Under the pieces are notes generated by a model. That model had not been told where the DNA came from and ran no database searches. It worked only from the letters and a program-made list of their open reading frames with translations. This document shows, in pieces, positions 37,547 to 46,307 of a stretch of DNA of 60,032 bases. Source of the stretch: Clostridium sp. cel8 (GTDB taxonomy: Bacteria > Bacillota > Clostridia > Clostridiales > Clostridiaceae); NCBI RefSeq assembly GCF_014050525.1, contig NZ_JACGAG010000014.1, forward strand, positions 1 to 60,032. The letters are read 5' to 3'. The position numbers and the translations under genes are program-made. Each line of letters starts with the position of its first letter. Positions within the stretch are counted from its first letter, which is position 1.

Positions 37547-38389
37547 TTAATTTACTTTGCACAAATTTATTTTATCCAATGCTTTTTTTATCATTTTCTT
37601 ACTTGCTTCATTTGCACAAGCCATCATATATGAATTGTGGTCTTTCTCATAAGCATTTATAAATCCCTTCACAAACTCTCTATCTATTTCAGTGAAGAAA
37701 TTTACCTTTCCTATTCCTAAAGTTATAGCTTTTTTTATATGATCATCTGGAATACCTGTGCCACCATGCAAAACTAATGGTATATTTACCTTTTTATAAA
37801 TATTTTCTAAAAGTTGAAAATTTAACTTTGGTTCAAGTTTATACTCTCCATGGGCATTTCCAATAGATACAGCCAAGCAATCTACTCCTGTACTTTTCAC
37901 ATAATACTCTGCTTCATCTGGATTTGTCATTAAAGCTTCTATATCTTCAGTTGAAGCTTCTGCTCCTCCTACTCTACCTAGTTCTCCTTCTACAGTTACA
38001 TTTTTTTCTCTAGCATATTCAACTACTTTTTTAGTATTTCTTATATTGACTTCAAAAGGTTTAGATGATCCATCATACATAACTGATGTAAAACCACAAT
38101 CTATAGCTTCAAAACATTGCTGAACTGTTTCTGCATGATCTAGGTGCACTGAAGTTTCAATATCATATTTTTCTCCCAATATTTTTGCAATTTCTACAAT
38201 TTCATAATAAGATATATTTTCCAACTTCAATTGAATTGGTGCTACTTGTAAAATTACTGGATAACCTACCATGCATGACGCTTCTAACACTGATTTAATT
38301 GTTTCTAGGTTGCTTACATTTATAGCTGCTACACCTTGCAGTTTATTCTGTGCATCCTTTATTAAATCTATCATTGGGACTAACTTCAT
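37547..38389 (-). CDS. class II fructose/tagatose-bisphosphate aldolase family protein
   Basis: 280 residues, a zinc-dependent class II aldolase. Landmarks are VHLDHAETVQQCFEAID (catalytic Asp and zinc His at about 82-85), SVMYDGSS and VEGELGRVGG. LAVSIGNAHGEY and LVLHGGTGIPD carry the further zinc histidines. Members split ketose bisphosphates or monophosphates into dihydroxyacetone phosphate (or dihydroxyacetone) and an aldehyde. With DhaK and DhaL next to it, dihydroxyacetone may be a product. GatY, KbaY and FbaA are all possible assignments. Confidence 0.87.
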   Translation of the reverse strand: MKLVPMIDLIKDAQNKLQGVAAINVSNLETIKSVLEASCMVGYPVILQVAPIQLKLENISYYEIVEIAKILGEKYDIETSVHLDHAETVQQCFEAIDCGFTSVMYDGSSKPFEVNIRNTKKVVEYAREKNVTVEGELGRVGGAEASTEDIEALMTNPDEAEYYVKSTGVDCLAVSIGNAHGEYKLEPKLNFQLLENIYKKVNIPLVLHGGTGIPDDHIKKAITLGIGKVNFFTEIDREFVKGFINAYEKDHNSYMMACANEASKKMIKKALDKINLCKVN

Positions 38390-38401
38390 TTTTTCACCTT
38401 C

Positions 38402-39403
38402 TTATTTAACAGTAAAACCTACTGCATCTGTTTGTTTTGCCCATAATTTTTTCATCTCATCATCTAACTTACAAAAGCTTAAGGCAATACCACCCATCTC
38501 CTGAGTTGTAATGAAATTTCCTATAGCAGGTTTATATGATTTTATTCCTCTATCTTCAAGAATGGATACTATTTCTTTATACATTATCAAAAGCTCCATA
38601 TATGTTGTTTGACCACACCCATTAACTAATACTGCAACTTCATCTCCTGATTCATATGGTTTATCTTCAATTAATTTAGAACATAAAATCTTAGCTATAT
38701 CTCTTGCATTTGACATCTTAATAGTATGAGCTGCAGCTTCTCCATGGACTCCCATTCCAATTTCTATCTCATCATCCTTTATTTCAAACATAGGCATACC
38801 ACTTATAGGTGATGTACCTGGAACTGAGGCAACTGTTAAAGTTCTTGTATTATCTCTTACCTTCTCAGCCATTTTTACTACATCTTCTAATTTATGCCCT
38901 TCTTCTGCATAGGATCCAACTATCTTATATGCAAACAAAGTACCTGCTGTTCCACGTCTTTCTTCTATCTTTGATTTTGGAGCAGAAGCTATATCATCAT
39001 ATAACAATACACCTTTGCAATTAATATCATCATCTTCAGCCATATCAATTGCCATATTAGAATTTATAACATCACCTGCATGATTTGATATTAGAACGCA
39101 CACTCCCGCACCTGTATCTGCTGCCTTTATAGCTTCATATGTAGCATCAGGACCTGGTGCTGCAAATATTCCACCATATGCATTAGCAGTAAGCATATTT
39201 TTTCCAACAAATCCTATACAAGCAGGTTCGTGTCCCGATCCATTACCAATAACAACTCCAACATTCCCTTTAGTAATATTTTTTCTCACTACTACATCTT
39301 GATTTGGAACCTTATCTAAAATATCTCCATAGGCCTTTATAAGTCCAGAAACTGTATCTTTTACTATATTATCTTCTTCATTAATAAATTTTTTAACTCT
39401 CAT
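38402..39403 (-). CDS. dhaK: dihydroxyacetone kinase, DhaK subunit-like
   Basis: 333 residues. The DhaK triad is present: His in GNGSGHEPAC (about 58), Asp in NHAGDVINSN (about 110) and the covalent-binding His in GMGVHGEAAAHTI (about 220). DhaK binds the ketone covalently while DhaL-bound ADP or ATP supplies phosphate. The surrounding sequence differs from the common DhaK (NHAGD for NYTGD, and HGEAA for HGEPG). The true substrate may therefore be another short ketose such as erythrulose or a deoxyketose. dhaL lies 26 bases upstream. No DhaM gene is in the window. Confidence 0.85.
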   Translation of the reverse strand: MRVKKFINEEDNIVKDTVSGLIKAYGDILDKVPNQDVVVRKNITKGNVGVVIGNGSGHEPACIGFVGKNMLTANAYGGIFAAPGPDATYEAIKAADTGAGVCVLISNHAGDVINSNMAIDMAEDDDINCKGVLLYDDIASAPKSKIEERRGTAGTLFAYKIVGSYAEEGHKLEDVVKMAEKVRDNTRTLTVASVPGTSPISGMPMFEIKDDEIEIGMGVHGEAAAHTIKMSNARDIAKILCSKLIEDKPYESGDEVAVLVNGCGQTTYMELLIMYKEIVSILEDRGIKSYKPAIGNFITTQEMGGIALSFCKLDDEMKKLWAKQTDAVGFTVK

Positions 39404-39429
39404 ATATACCTCCTATATACATCTGAAAT

Positions 39430-40065
39430 TTAATCTAAATTATCATTTACATAATCAGCTATTACTTTGATAAAGTAATAAAAAGAAGTGGCTCCAGCAT
39501 CTTGATGTCCTATAGCTTTATCTTGCAAATACTTTGATCTTCCTTTATTAGCACGCAAAGGAATAGTAGATTTAACACCACATTCAGCAGCTTCTAATGC
39601 CTTTTTAACTCCTTCTTTTAAATCCATATTTTCTGAAATAACTTCTTCAAGTGCTTTAGCTGTAGGTGAAATTGCATCAATCATAGTCTTATCTCCTACT
39701 TTTGCTCCACCTAAAGCACAAATTTTAGTTTCAGCATTTTTTATACCTTCACTTAACTGTTCAATATCAAATTCCTCTTTATTTTTACAAGCCCTTCCTA
39801 ATTCTAAGAAGATAGTACCAAATAGTGGTCCAATTGCTCCGCCTAATGTAGATATCAAAGTTCTTCCATACATTTTAAAGTAATCTGTGCAACTTCCATC
39901 TTCTAGCTCCTCTAATTTTAACTTAGCTGCTTTAGCACCTCTTGCCATAGTTGATCCGTGATCACCATCTCCTATTACTGTGTCATATTTATTTAATTCC
40001 TCTTGGTTATCAACATACATATTACAAACTTTTATTAATAATTCTTTAACCTGATTTGCTTTCAT
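39430..40065 (-). CDS. dhaL: dihydroxyacetone kinase, DhaL subunit-like
   Basis: 211 residues, the all-helical nucleotide-binding partner of DhaK. The magnesium-binding motif GDGDHGSTMARG is at about 31-42, VGDKTMIDAISP in the middle and GRSKYLQDKAIGHQDAGATS near the end; these are the family hallmarks. In PTS-type systems ADP stays bound to DhaL and is rephosphorylated by DhaM; in others ATP is exchanged. It begins one base from the epimerase stop and is followed by dhaK, so the order is dhaL-dhaK. Confidence 0.88.
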   Translation of the reverse strand: MKANQVKELLIKVCNMYVDNQEELNKYDTVIGDGDHGSTMARGAKAAKLKLEELEDGSCTDYFKMYGRTLISTLGGAIGPLFGTIFLELGRACKNKEEFDIEQLSEGIKNAETKICALGGAKVGDKTMIDAISPTAKALEEVISENMDLKEGVKKALEAAECGVKSTIPLRANKGRSKYLQDKAIGHQDAGATSFYYFIKVIADYVNDNLD

Positions 40066-40066
40066 C

Positions 40067-40915
40067 TTATTTGTCCTCCTTAAATAATTTCTTTAAAAAT
40101 TTTAAACTTTCAATTGCAACTGTATCTGCATCTTCTTCTATATTTCTCCATATAAAAACATCTTTTCCTTGAGAACATTCAGATGCAACAAAGCTTTCTA
40201 AAGTAATCCATCTATTATATTTAATTTCTCTCAATCCTTTTTTAACGCTGTTCCAATTTATACTACCTGTGCCAGGTATCCCTCTATCATTTTCAGAAAC
40301 ATGAACATGATAAATATCCTGCCCACCTTCTTTAATTGCTGAATAAATATTCTTTTCTTCAATATTTGAGTGAAATGTGTCAAAATGGAGTTTAACGTTT
40401 TTACTATCTATTTGTTTCAGATACTCTTTTCCTTGTTTTACTGTATTTAAAAAATATGATTCATATCTATTTAAAATCTCCATAGCCAGAACCACTCCAT
40501 TTTTTTCTGCATACAAACCTATTTCACAAAGTGCTTCTAAGCTTCTTTTTATATCATCTTCTGCCTCACTTCTCATTTTGCACTGTCCCCAAGGTGAATA
40601 TAATACTCCACCTAAACAGTCACTTTCCAATTCATTGCATATATTTATACAACTCTTTAAATGGTTTATTCCATTTTCTCTAATCGTTTTGTCTTTTGAT
40701 GATATATCTCTACTTTCATTCATACCTGTTCCACATGTGCACTCTAATCTATAAGTTCTTAATAATTTTTTTGCTTTACTTGTATTAAAATCTAAAGGAG
40801 ACATCAGTGGAAATTCAACTCCATCATATCCATAGTCATGAACCTTTGAAATATACTGCATTACATCTTCTGACCAATCTTTTGTAAATGTTGATAAGTG
40901 AATACCATATTTCAT
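40067..40915 (-). CDS. ketose 3-epimerase (D-tagatose/D-psicose 3-epimerase family)
   Basis: 282 residues, a TIM barrel of the xylose-isomerase-like superfamily. The D-tagatose 3-epimerase signature is strong: MEILNRYESYFLNT (catalytic Glu about 142), KLHFDTFHSNIEE (metal Asp), HVHVSENDRGIPGTGSINW and WITLESF (second catalytic Glu about 240). These enzymes epimerise ketoses at C3, for instance tagatose/sorbose, fructose/psicose or ribulose/xylulose. It follows the PTS EIIC gene by 84 bases. It begins at an ATG with a rather distant AGG site. Confidence 0.88.
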   Translation of the reverse strand: MKYGIHLSTFTKDWSEDVMQYISKVHDYGYDGVEFPLMSPLDFNTSKAKKLLRTYRLECTCGTGMNESRDISSKDKTIRENGINHLKSCINICNELESDCLGGVLYSPWGQCKMRSEAEDDIKRSLEALCEIGLYAEKNGVVLAMEILNRYESYFLNTVKQGKEYLKQIDSKNVKLHFDTFHSNIEEKNIYSAIKEGGQDIYHVHVSENDRGIPGTGSINWNSVKKGLREIKYNRWITLESFVASECSQGKDVFIWRNIEEDADTVAIESLKFLKKLFKEDK

Positions 40916-40999
40916 ATACTAATTAACCTGCCTCTCTTCAATTTGTCTTATAAAATATGACAAACACCCTTGTGCTTGCCATATTTTAAATAGCTACTT

Positions 41000-42298
41000 T
41001 TAGTTAAACAATGAAGCTATTATAGCCCATAATGAAAAATCATTTCCTCCAAAAGCTTGATTAAATCCAGCAGCTGTATTTATTAGTGCAGGCATAGAGA
41101 ACATTACTAAGAATACCATTACAACACCGCTTACCGCACTTGCAATAATAGCTGCTTTACGTCCACCATATGCATTTGCAAAAATTGTTCCTGGTGCAAC
41201 ATCGAAAAAACATGCAACTGTTAAAGGAATTATTGCATATGTCATCAAACCCGTATTTGCTAAGAATATAATAGTTATAATACTTGTAATCATACTAATT
41301 AAGAATCCTATTGTTAAGGCATTTTGTGCAAAAGGAAATATCATAGGTACATCTAATGCAGGTATTGAATTAGGTATTAATTTATCTGAAATACCCTTAA
41401 ACGCTGGAATAATTTCACCTAACATCAAACGAACTCCTGTGAGAAGTACTATTAACCCACCACCAAAAGTTAGTGATGCGATAAGACTGAATGTAAATAG
41501 GTCATACTGCATACCACCAATTACAGCTATTGAATCAATTGATCCTCCAAACACTTCAACTCTGGCTGCTGGTCCTATTACAAATCCTACTATTATATAT
41601 GTTAAGAATAAGAATAAAGATGTGGCAATTGTAGTTTCTCTTAAAAAGCTTAATTGTTTTGGTATTTTCATATCTTCAGTAGAGTTTTTTGAATCTCCTA
41701 TTAATTTACCAATTCCAGCTCCTAAAAAACAGTATATAGATGTGCTATGCCCTATAGTAAAGTCATCACTTCCTGTTACTTTTTTTACTAGTGGTCTCAT
41801 AAGTGCTGGCAGAACAATTATATATAATGAAAGGCATATAGTTCCAAATACAATAAGTTTAGTACCTGTAAGTCCACCTTGAGCTCCAACTGCAACAAAT
41901 ATAAAAGCCATCCAAAAGAAGATATGTCCTGTTAAAAATATGTTTTTTATAGGAGTAAATCTTGCAACAATTAAATTAATAATAAATGAAGAAATAAGTA
42001 CTATCCCAACTTCTCCTCCAAATTGCCCTAGTGTGTTTACCCATGCAGAAGGATCAAATTTATTGACATCTGGAATTTTGTATAATGTTGAAAAAGCATT
42101 TGCCAATGGAGTGATTGAAGTACTAATTATTCCAACACCTTTGAAAACTATTATTACTCCAATTATAGTTTTTAGAGTACCTTTTAAAATATCATTTATA
42201 CTTTTTTTCTGAATAATAAGTCCCACCATAGCAATTAATCCCAAAAATATTGGGGGCTGTTTAAAAAAATTACTTGCTAAATAATTAATAAATTCCAT
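41000..42298 (-). CDS. PTS EIIC component, ascorbate (UlaA/SgaT) family
   Basis: 432 residues, about eleven hydrophobic helices, and family motifs such as FGGEVGIVLISSFIIN, IKNIFLTGHIFFWMA and FTIGHSTSIYCFLGAGIGKL. The protein forms the membrane channel of a PTS permease of the L-ascorbate type, which brings in a sugar or sugar acid while EIIB phosphorylates it. The substrate is not readable from sequence; members transport ascorbate and several pentitols or other sugars. It lies 22 bases after the EIIB gene. Confidence 0.9.
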   Translation of the reverse strand: MEFINYLASNFFKQPPIFLGLIAMVGLIIQKKSINDILKGTLKTIIGVIIVFKGVGIISTSITPLANAFSTLYKIPDVNKFDPSAWVNTLGQFGGEVGIVLISSFIINLIVARFTPIKNIFLTGHIFFWMAFIFVAVGAQGGLTGTKLIVFGTICLSLYIIVLPALMRPLVKKVTGSDDFTIGHSTSIYCFLGAGIGKLIGDSKNSTEDMKIPKQLSFLRETTIATSLFLFLTYIIVGFVIGPAARVEVFGGSIDSIAVIGGMQYDLFTFSLIASLTFGGGLIVLLTGVRLMLGEIIPAFKGISDKLIPNSIPALDVPMIFPFAQNALTIGFLISMITSIITIIFLANTGLMTYAIIPLTVACFFDVAPGTIFANAYGGRKAAIIASAVSGVVMVFLVMFSMPALINTAAGFNQAFGGNDFSLWAIIASLFN

Positions 42299-42320
42299 AA
42301 TTTATTCCTCCATTTTATTT

Positions 42321-42608
42321 TTATAATTTTTTTATAGCTGGAACAGCTTTTTCTTCTATTTCAGATTTGTTCATAAAATTATTTATTATTATTATTGGAA
42401 TCTTAACTTTATCCTTTAACTGATGATACAATTCATCAGATGTAAAAATAATATCCGCTGGAACTGATGCAGCTATGGCAATATCAGCATTTGAAACTTC
42501 TGCATCTATACCATTTTTTTTCAGAACATCCGCAATATTCATTTTTAAAATCAAACTTGTCCCAACTCCAAATCCACATACAGCTAACACTTTTACTTTT
42601 TTACTCAT
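42321..42608 (-). CDS. PTS EIIB component, ascorbate/galactitol type
   Basis: 95 residues. The phospho-cysteine motif VLAVCGFGVGTSL puts Cys at residue 11, and the small alpha/beta fold matches the lactose/galactitol/ascorbate EIIB proteins. It takes phosphate from an EIIA and passes it to the sugar in EIIC. The only EIIA in the operon is the C-terminal domain of the adjacent regulator. An AGGATG site precedes the ATG. Confidence 0.9.
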   Translation of the reverse strand: MSKKVKVLAVCGFGVGTSLILKMNIADVLKKNGIDAEVSNADIAIAASVPADIIFTSDELYHQLKDKVKIPIIIINNFMNKSEIEEKAVPAIKKL

Positions 42609-42652
42609 TTAAATTCATCCTTTCTTATTTTTAAATATTTATATAACTATTT

Positions 42653-44674
42653 TTAATCACTTATTAATTTCTTATAAATTTCACTAGGATCCTCAGTATT
42701 TAACAAGAACTTTACATTTTCATCCACAGAAAGAAACTTAGCTAAATCCTGAAGTGCTAATATATGCCTATTTCCATCGTGTGCAGCAAATACAAATACT
42801 ATACGAACTGGATCATTTTCTTTACTGCCGAATTCTACTGGTTCTTTTAATGTAATCATACTAACACATGTCTTTTTAATAGATTCATCTGGTTTTGAAT
42901 GCGCAAACGCAATACCAGGCATAACAACAATATATGGTCCTAAATCCTTTACAGCCTTAATCATATTGTCTATATAGCTACTTTCAATTAGGTCTTTTTC
43001 AACTAAAATATTTCCTGCTTCTGTTATAGCTTCTTTCCAATCTTTTGCATGTACCTGTGTTCTTATTGAACCTTCATCTATAATATCTTTTAACATATAC
43101 GGTTTTCCTCCTATTATTTGTGCATTATATTTATAAATAAGCCTAAATTTATTAAACTGTTCTATTATTTGATTTACTGAATATATGTCCTTATTAGAAA
43201 AAAAGGGACTTACAATTATAACATCAATTTCCTTAATATTAAGCATCTCTGTTGAAATAACAAAATCTATTTTATCTTTATATCTTTCATAATCATATAC
43301 AGAGCATGTACCTATTAATTTAAGATTAGGAAAATTCTGTTTTATCTTTTTAGTCAGAATATTTAAAAAAGATATTCCTTCTTGACAAACTACTAAAACA
43401 TTAAAGTAATTTAACTTGTTAAAATTTTCTTCATAAAAAGATCTTATATGAATTGCAATATATCCTATTTCATCATCACTTACTTCATTGTGAAATTCAC
43501 TAATCATTTTGGATACGCTTTCTTTTGTTATCTGAAAAATATATGGATAATTTTCCTTAATCTCATCCAAATATATATTACTCATTTGATTATTGTTTTT
43601 TATTCTTGGAATAGCACTCCTCATATGAAGTACCAAACTATTATACAATTGTTTATTAGATTTTATATCTATATTGATTTTTTCCTCAATATATGAAATC
43701 AACTTATCAGTAATTAAGATAACTTCTTCATCTGCAATATTAGAAACTGATAGTTTATTCAATTCATTTATAGTATTAAAAGATTTAGATTCAATTATAT
43801 ATTTTGCAAGCTCATTTATTTCGCCATTTGGTAACTTCGATCTTATATTACTTGGCATTTTATAAGTTAACTGAATGGCCATATCATATTCAGTTGTTCC
43901 AATAAGTGTATTTGAATATTCTTTTATAAAACACCCTTGCTTAAACCTCTTATACAATATTTGAATATACAAAATGAGATTAACAAAATTTATATCAGTA
44001 ATATAATAATTATTGTACTCTTCTATTTGAATAAAACATTTTGATAAGTTTTTCATACTTTTTATACTGATAAAATTTTTAAGAATAGATAAACTATTAT
44101 TAATTTCTAATTCATCATCTCCTTCTCTTATCATTTCAATCCAAGTTTGATAATCTATTATTTCTGTAGTAATTGTAAGGATTAATCTTCTTAAATCTTC
44201 TTCTTTTCCACCTATAGAAAATCCACCTTTACTACTTTTATGCAAAAGCAATTTATATTTCCTTAAATAGAAATCCACATCTTTTAAAATCTTCATAATT
44301 GTATTTTTACTAAAGAATAATCTTTTGCACAATATTTCAATTGATAATGGTTTTTCACTTGTAAATAACTCTAAAACTAAATACTTTATTTTTTCTGACT
44401 TTGACAATACCCTATTTTCTACAGGAATAAATTTCAATTTATCAAGTAATTTTCTTTTTTCAAAATTTGTTGATATAATTATTCCTTTTCTAGGAACTCT
44501 AACAAGTAATGATTCATTTTCATTAAGCCACTTTTCAACAATTTCAATATCATATCTAATAGTTCTTGTAGTAACACCATAGTTTAATGCTATATTTTTT
44601 ATTGATATTGGCTCATTACTATCAATTAGCATTTTAATTATTTCTATTTGCCTTGAATTTAAACAAAATATCAT
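42653..44674 (-). CDS. BglG/MtlR-type transcriptional regulator with PRD, EIIB-like and EIIA domains
   Basis: 673 residues. The order is an N-terminal HTH_11 (SIKNIALNYGVTTRTIRYDI), a second winged helix (about 85-150), two PRD domains (about 180-400), an EIIB-like domain with Cys in VLVVCQEGIS (about 429) and an EIIA domain. The EIIA domain (about 525-673) has its active His in PGIAFAHSKPDES (about 591). Phosphorylation by HPr and EIIs sets its activity. It is probably a DNA-binding activator of this operon. With no separate eiiA gene, its own EIIA domain probably phosphorylates EIIB. AGGAGG precedes the ATG. Confidence 0.92.
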   Translation of the reverse strand: MIFCLNSRQIEIIKMLIDSNEPISIKNIALNYGVTTRTIRYDIEIVEKWLNENESLLVRVPRKGIIISTNFEKRKLLDKLKFIPVENRVLSKSEKIKYLVLELFTSEKPLSIEILCKRLFFSKNTIMKILKDVDFYLRKYKLLLHKSSKGGFSIGGKEEDLRRLILTITTEIIDYQTWIEMIREGDDELEINNSLSILKNFISIKSMKNLSKCFIQIEEYNNYYITDINFVNLILYIQILYKRFKQGCFIKEYSNTLIGTTEYDMAIQLTYKMPSNIRSKLPNGEINELAKYIIESKSFNTINELNKLSVSNIADEEVILITDKLISYIEEKINIDIKSNKQLYNSLVLHMRSAIPRIKNNNQMSNIYLDEIKENYPYIFQITKESVSKMISEFHNEVSDDEIGYIAIHIRSFYEENFNKLNYFNVLVVCQEGISFLNILTKKIKQNFPNLKLIGTCSVYDYERYKDKIDFVISTEMLNIKEIDVIIVSPFFSNKDIYSVNQIIEQFNKFRLIYKYNAQIIGGKPYMLKDIIDEGSIRTQVHAKDWKEAITEAGNILVEKDLIESSYIDNMIKAVKDLGPYIVVMPGIAFAHSKPDESIKKTCVSMITLKEPVEFGSKENDPVRIVFVFAAHDGNRHILALQDLAKFLSVDENVKFLLNTEDPSEIYKKLISD

Positions 44675-44819
44675 TTAATCCTCCTATATAGGTTTTCATA
44701 AATTTTCATAAACCCACTGCTTTCGAAGATATATAAATTAATTTTCAATATAAAAGCTTTTTATTGTTCAATTAAATTTAATTGACTTTTGTTATTTATA
44801 ATTTATCATTAATTTAAAT

Positions 44820-44828
44820 ATTATACCA
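44820..44828 (-). promoter_or_regulatory. candidate extended -10 promoter of the PTS operon
   Basis: On the minus strand there is TGGTATAAT, an extended -10 (TATAAT at 44820-44825). The -35 is poor, as in promoters that need an activator. It lies about 145 bases upstream of the regulator start, and a palindrome (44833-44863) covers the -35 region. Confidence 0.6.
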
Positions 44829-44832
44829 GTGT

Positions 44833-44863
44833 AAAACATTTCACATTATAGTGAAAATGTTTT
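44833..44863. promoter_or_regulatory. palindromic operator upstream of the PTS operon
   Basis: Reads AAAACATTTCAC, six bases ATTATA, then GTGAAAATGTTTT: near-perfect 12-base half sites. It is positioned over the -35 region of the extended -10 promoter, so it is a likely binding site for the operon regulator. It does not fit the CcpA cre consensus. Confidence 0.6.
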
Positions 44864-44890
44864 CTAACCCTCATTATTATCATTTAACTA

Positions 44891-44948
44891 AAAAATAAAA
44901 ATACCATATAGAACACAATTAAAACATTAATATTCTATATGGTATTTT
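44891..44948 (-). terminator. terminator after tRNA-Ser(CGA)
   Basis: On the minus strand, AAATACCATATAGAA pairs with TTCTATATGGTATTT, followed by TTATTTTTTAG. It ends the tRNA-Ser unit before the PTS operon promoter region. Confidence 0.85.
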
Positions 44949-44967
44949 CTAATATTTTAAATTGTTC

Positions 44968-45059
<92 letters not shown>

Positions 45060-45111
45060 AAAGTTCTCACTAGTTCATTATACAAAAGCACTATAAATAA
45101 ATCAAATTAAA

Positions 45112-45555
45112 TTATGAATTACACCTTCTTAATTTAAAAAACTCTTCTAATAATATACTACATTGTTTATTATAGGTCCACTCTACATTTATAAAGCTAT
45201 TCATATTTTTATTTTGAACTAAATTTATAACAGATCCACATGCTCCACATGTAGGATTAAATGTTCCTATATAAATTTTATCTATCCTACTTTGAATTAT
45301 GGCACCAGCACACATAGGACATGGTTCCAAAGTAACATACATACTGCATCCATTTAATCTCCAATTGTCCATTTTCTTAGAGGCGTCACTTATTGCAATC
45401 ATCTCAGCATGATATGCTACATTTTTCATTTTCTCTTTTAAATTATGAGCTTTAGATATTATTTTATTATTTTTAACTATTACAGCACCTACTGGCACTT
45501 CTCCTATTTTTAAAGAATAATTAGCCTCTTTTATGGCCTCTTGCATAAAATCCAT
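45112..45555 (-). CDS. tadA: tRNA-specific adenosine deaminase
   Basis: 147 residues, a CDA-fold zinc deaminase. It shows the catalytic YHAEMIAI (zinc His and Glu) and the zinc-binding LEPCPMCAGAI. It converts the wobble adenosine of tRNA-Arg(ACG) to inosine; that tRNA is encoded in this window at 53986. In clostridia it lies near tRNA-Ser genes, as here. The start ATG follows GGAG by five bases. Confidence 0.93.
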   Translation of the reverse strand: MDFMQEAIKEANYSLKIGEVPVGAVIVKNNKIISKAHNLKEKMKNVAYHAEMIAISDASKKMDNWRLNGCSMYVTLEPCPMCAGAIIQSRIDKIYIGTFNPTCGACGSVINLVQNKNMNSFINVEWTYNKQCSILLEEFFKLRRCNS

Positions 45556-45650
45556 ATTATCTCCATATATTACTATAATGTTAACTTTCTATTATTATAT
45601 TGAAACTTACATAATTTTAATTTAAACTTAATTTATAAAATAAATTAATT

Positions 45651-45681
45651 AAAAAATCCTGTAAATTTGATTCACAGGATT
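45651..45681 (-). terminator. terminator after tRNA-Arg(CCU)
   Basis: On the minus strand, AATCCTGT pairs with ACAGGATT, followed by TTTTAATTAATTT. It lies about 40 bases after the tRNA 3' end. Confidence 0.8.
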
Positions 45682-45718
45682 ATAATATAATAAAAGTTAT
45701 TTATTAACTTTATAATAA

Positions 45719-45795
45719 TGGTGCACTCGAGAGGAGTCGAACCTCCGGCACGTGGTTTAGGAAACCACTGCTCTATCCTACTGAGCTACGAGTGC
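45719..45795 (-). tRNA. tRNA-Arg (anticodon CCT)
   Basis: A 77-base tRNA. The acceptor is GCACTCG with CGAGTGC, the anticodon loop TTCCTAA gives CCT, the T loop is GTTCGACTC, and CCA is encoded. It reads AGG. Confidence 0.96.
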
Positions 45796-45976
45796 ATAAA
45801 TTTTACTACTTTAATATTTTATTATATATTTCTACTAATGTCAATTTTTTTATAGATAATAACTTATAAACTTCATAAAATATATTAATACTATAAAATA
45901 ATTATAAATACATAATTTTAAATAATTAAAATACTTATTTAAAATTATAAAAATAAATGAAGGAGGACTTTAATAT

Positions 45977-46276
45977 ATGTTAAATGAATTAAAAAGTTTA
46001 TTTTTAGCCGGTGTTGGTTCAGCAGCATATACTTATGAAAAGGCAGCAAAATTAATTGAAGAAATGGTTGAAAAAGGTAAAATTACTGTTGATGAAGGAA
46101 AAGAACTTTCAGAATCACTGAAAAAGAATATAACTACAAAAAAAGATCAAATTAAACCATTAAACAAAGAAGAACTTTTTACTATATTAAATAACTTAAA
46201 CTTTGCTTCAAAAGATGACATATCACAAATAAATGAGAGATTAACAAAAATAGAAGAAAAATTAAATAATAACTAA
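45977..46276 (+). CDS. phasin-like helical protein
   Basis: 99 residues. Almost all helical, with AAYTYEKAAKLIEEMVEKGKITVDEGKEL (shown in part), then a short hinge and a C-terminal coiled coil KDDISQINERLTKIEEKL. The pattern is that of the phasin-like/poly(3-hydroxyalkanoate) granule family, widespread in Firmicutes that do not store such granules. It is the first gene before the UbiB-like kinase gene; pairs of this kind are common, so a joint membrane or lipid role is possible. AGGAGG precedes the ATG. Confidence 0.75.
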   Translation: MLNELKSLFLAGVGSAAYTYEKAAKLIEEMVEKGKITVDEGKELSESLKKNITTKKDQIKPLNKEELFTILNNLNFASKDDISQINERLTKIEEKLNNN

Positions 46277-46291
46277 GATTTACAATCTTAG
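46273..46291 (+). other. hairpin between the phasin-like gene and the UbiB-like gene
   Basis: A perfect 8-base stem CTAAGATT/AATCTTAG with loop TAC overlaps the phasin-like stop region and is followed by TATTTTATAAT. It lies 16 bases before the UbiB start, which has no clear ribosome binding site. It may attenuate transcription or regulate translation of the second gene. Confidence 0.5.
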
Positions 46292-46307
46292 TATTTTATA
46301 ATAATAA

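Noticed and set aside
44833-44863. CcpA cre site in front of the PTS operon
   Set aside because: The palindrome lacks the central CG and the TGNNANCG half-site pattern.
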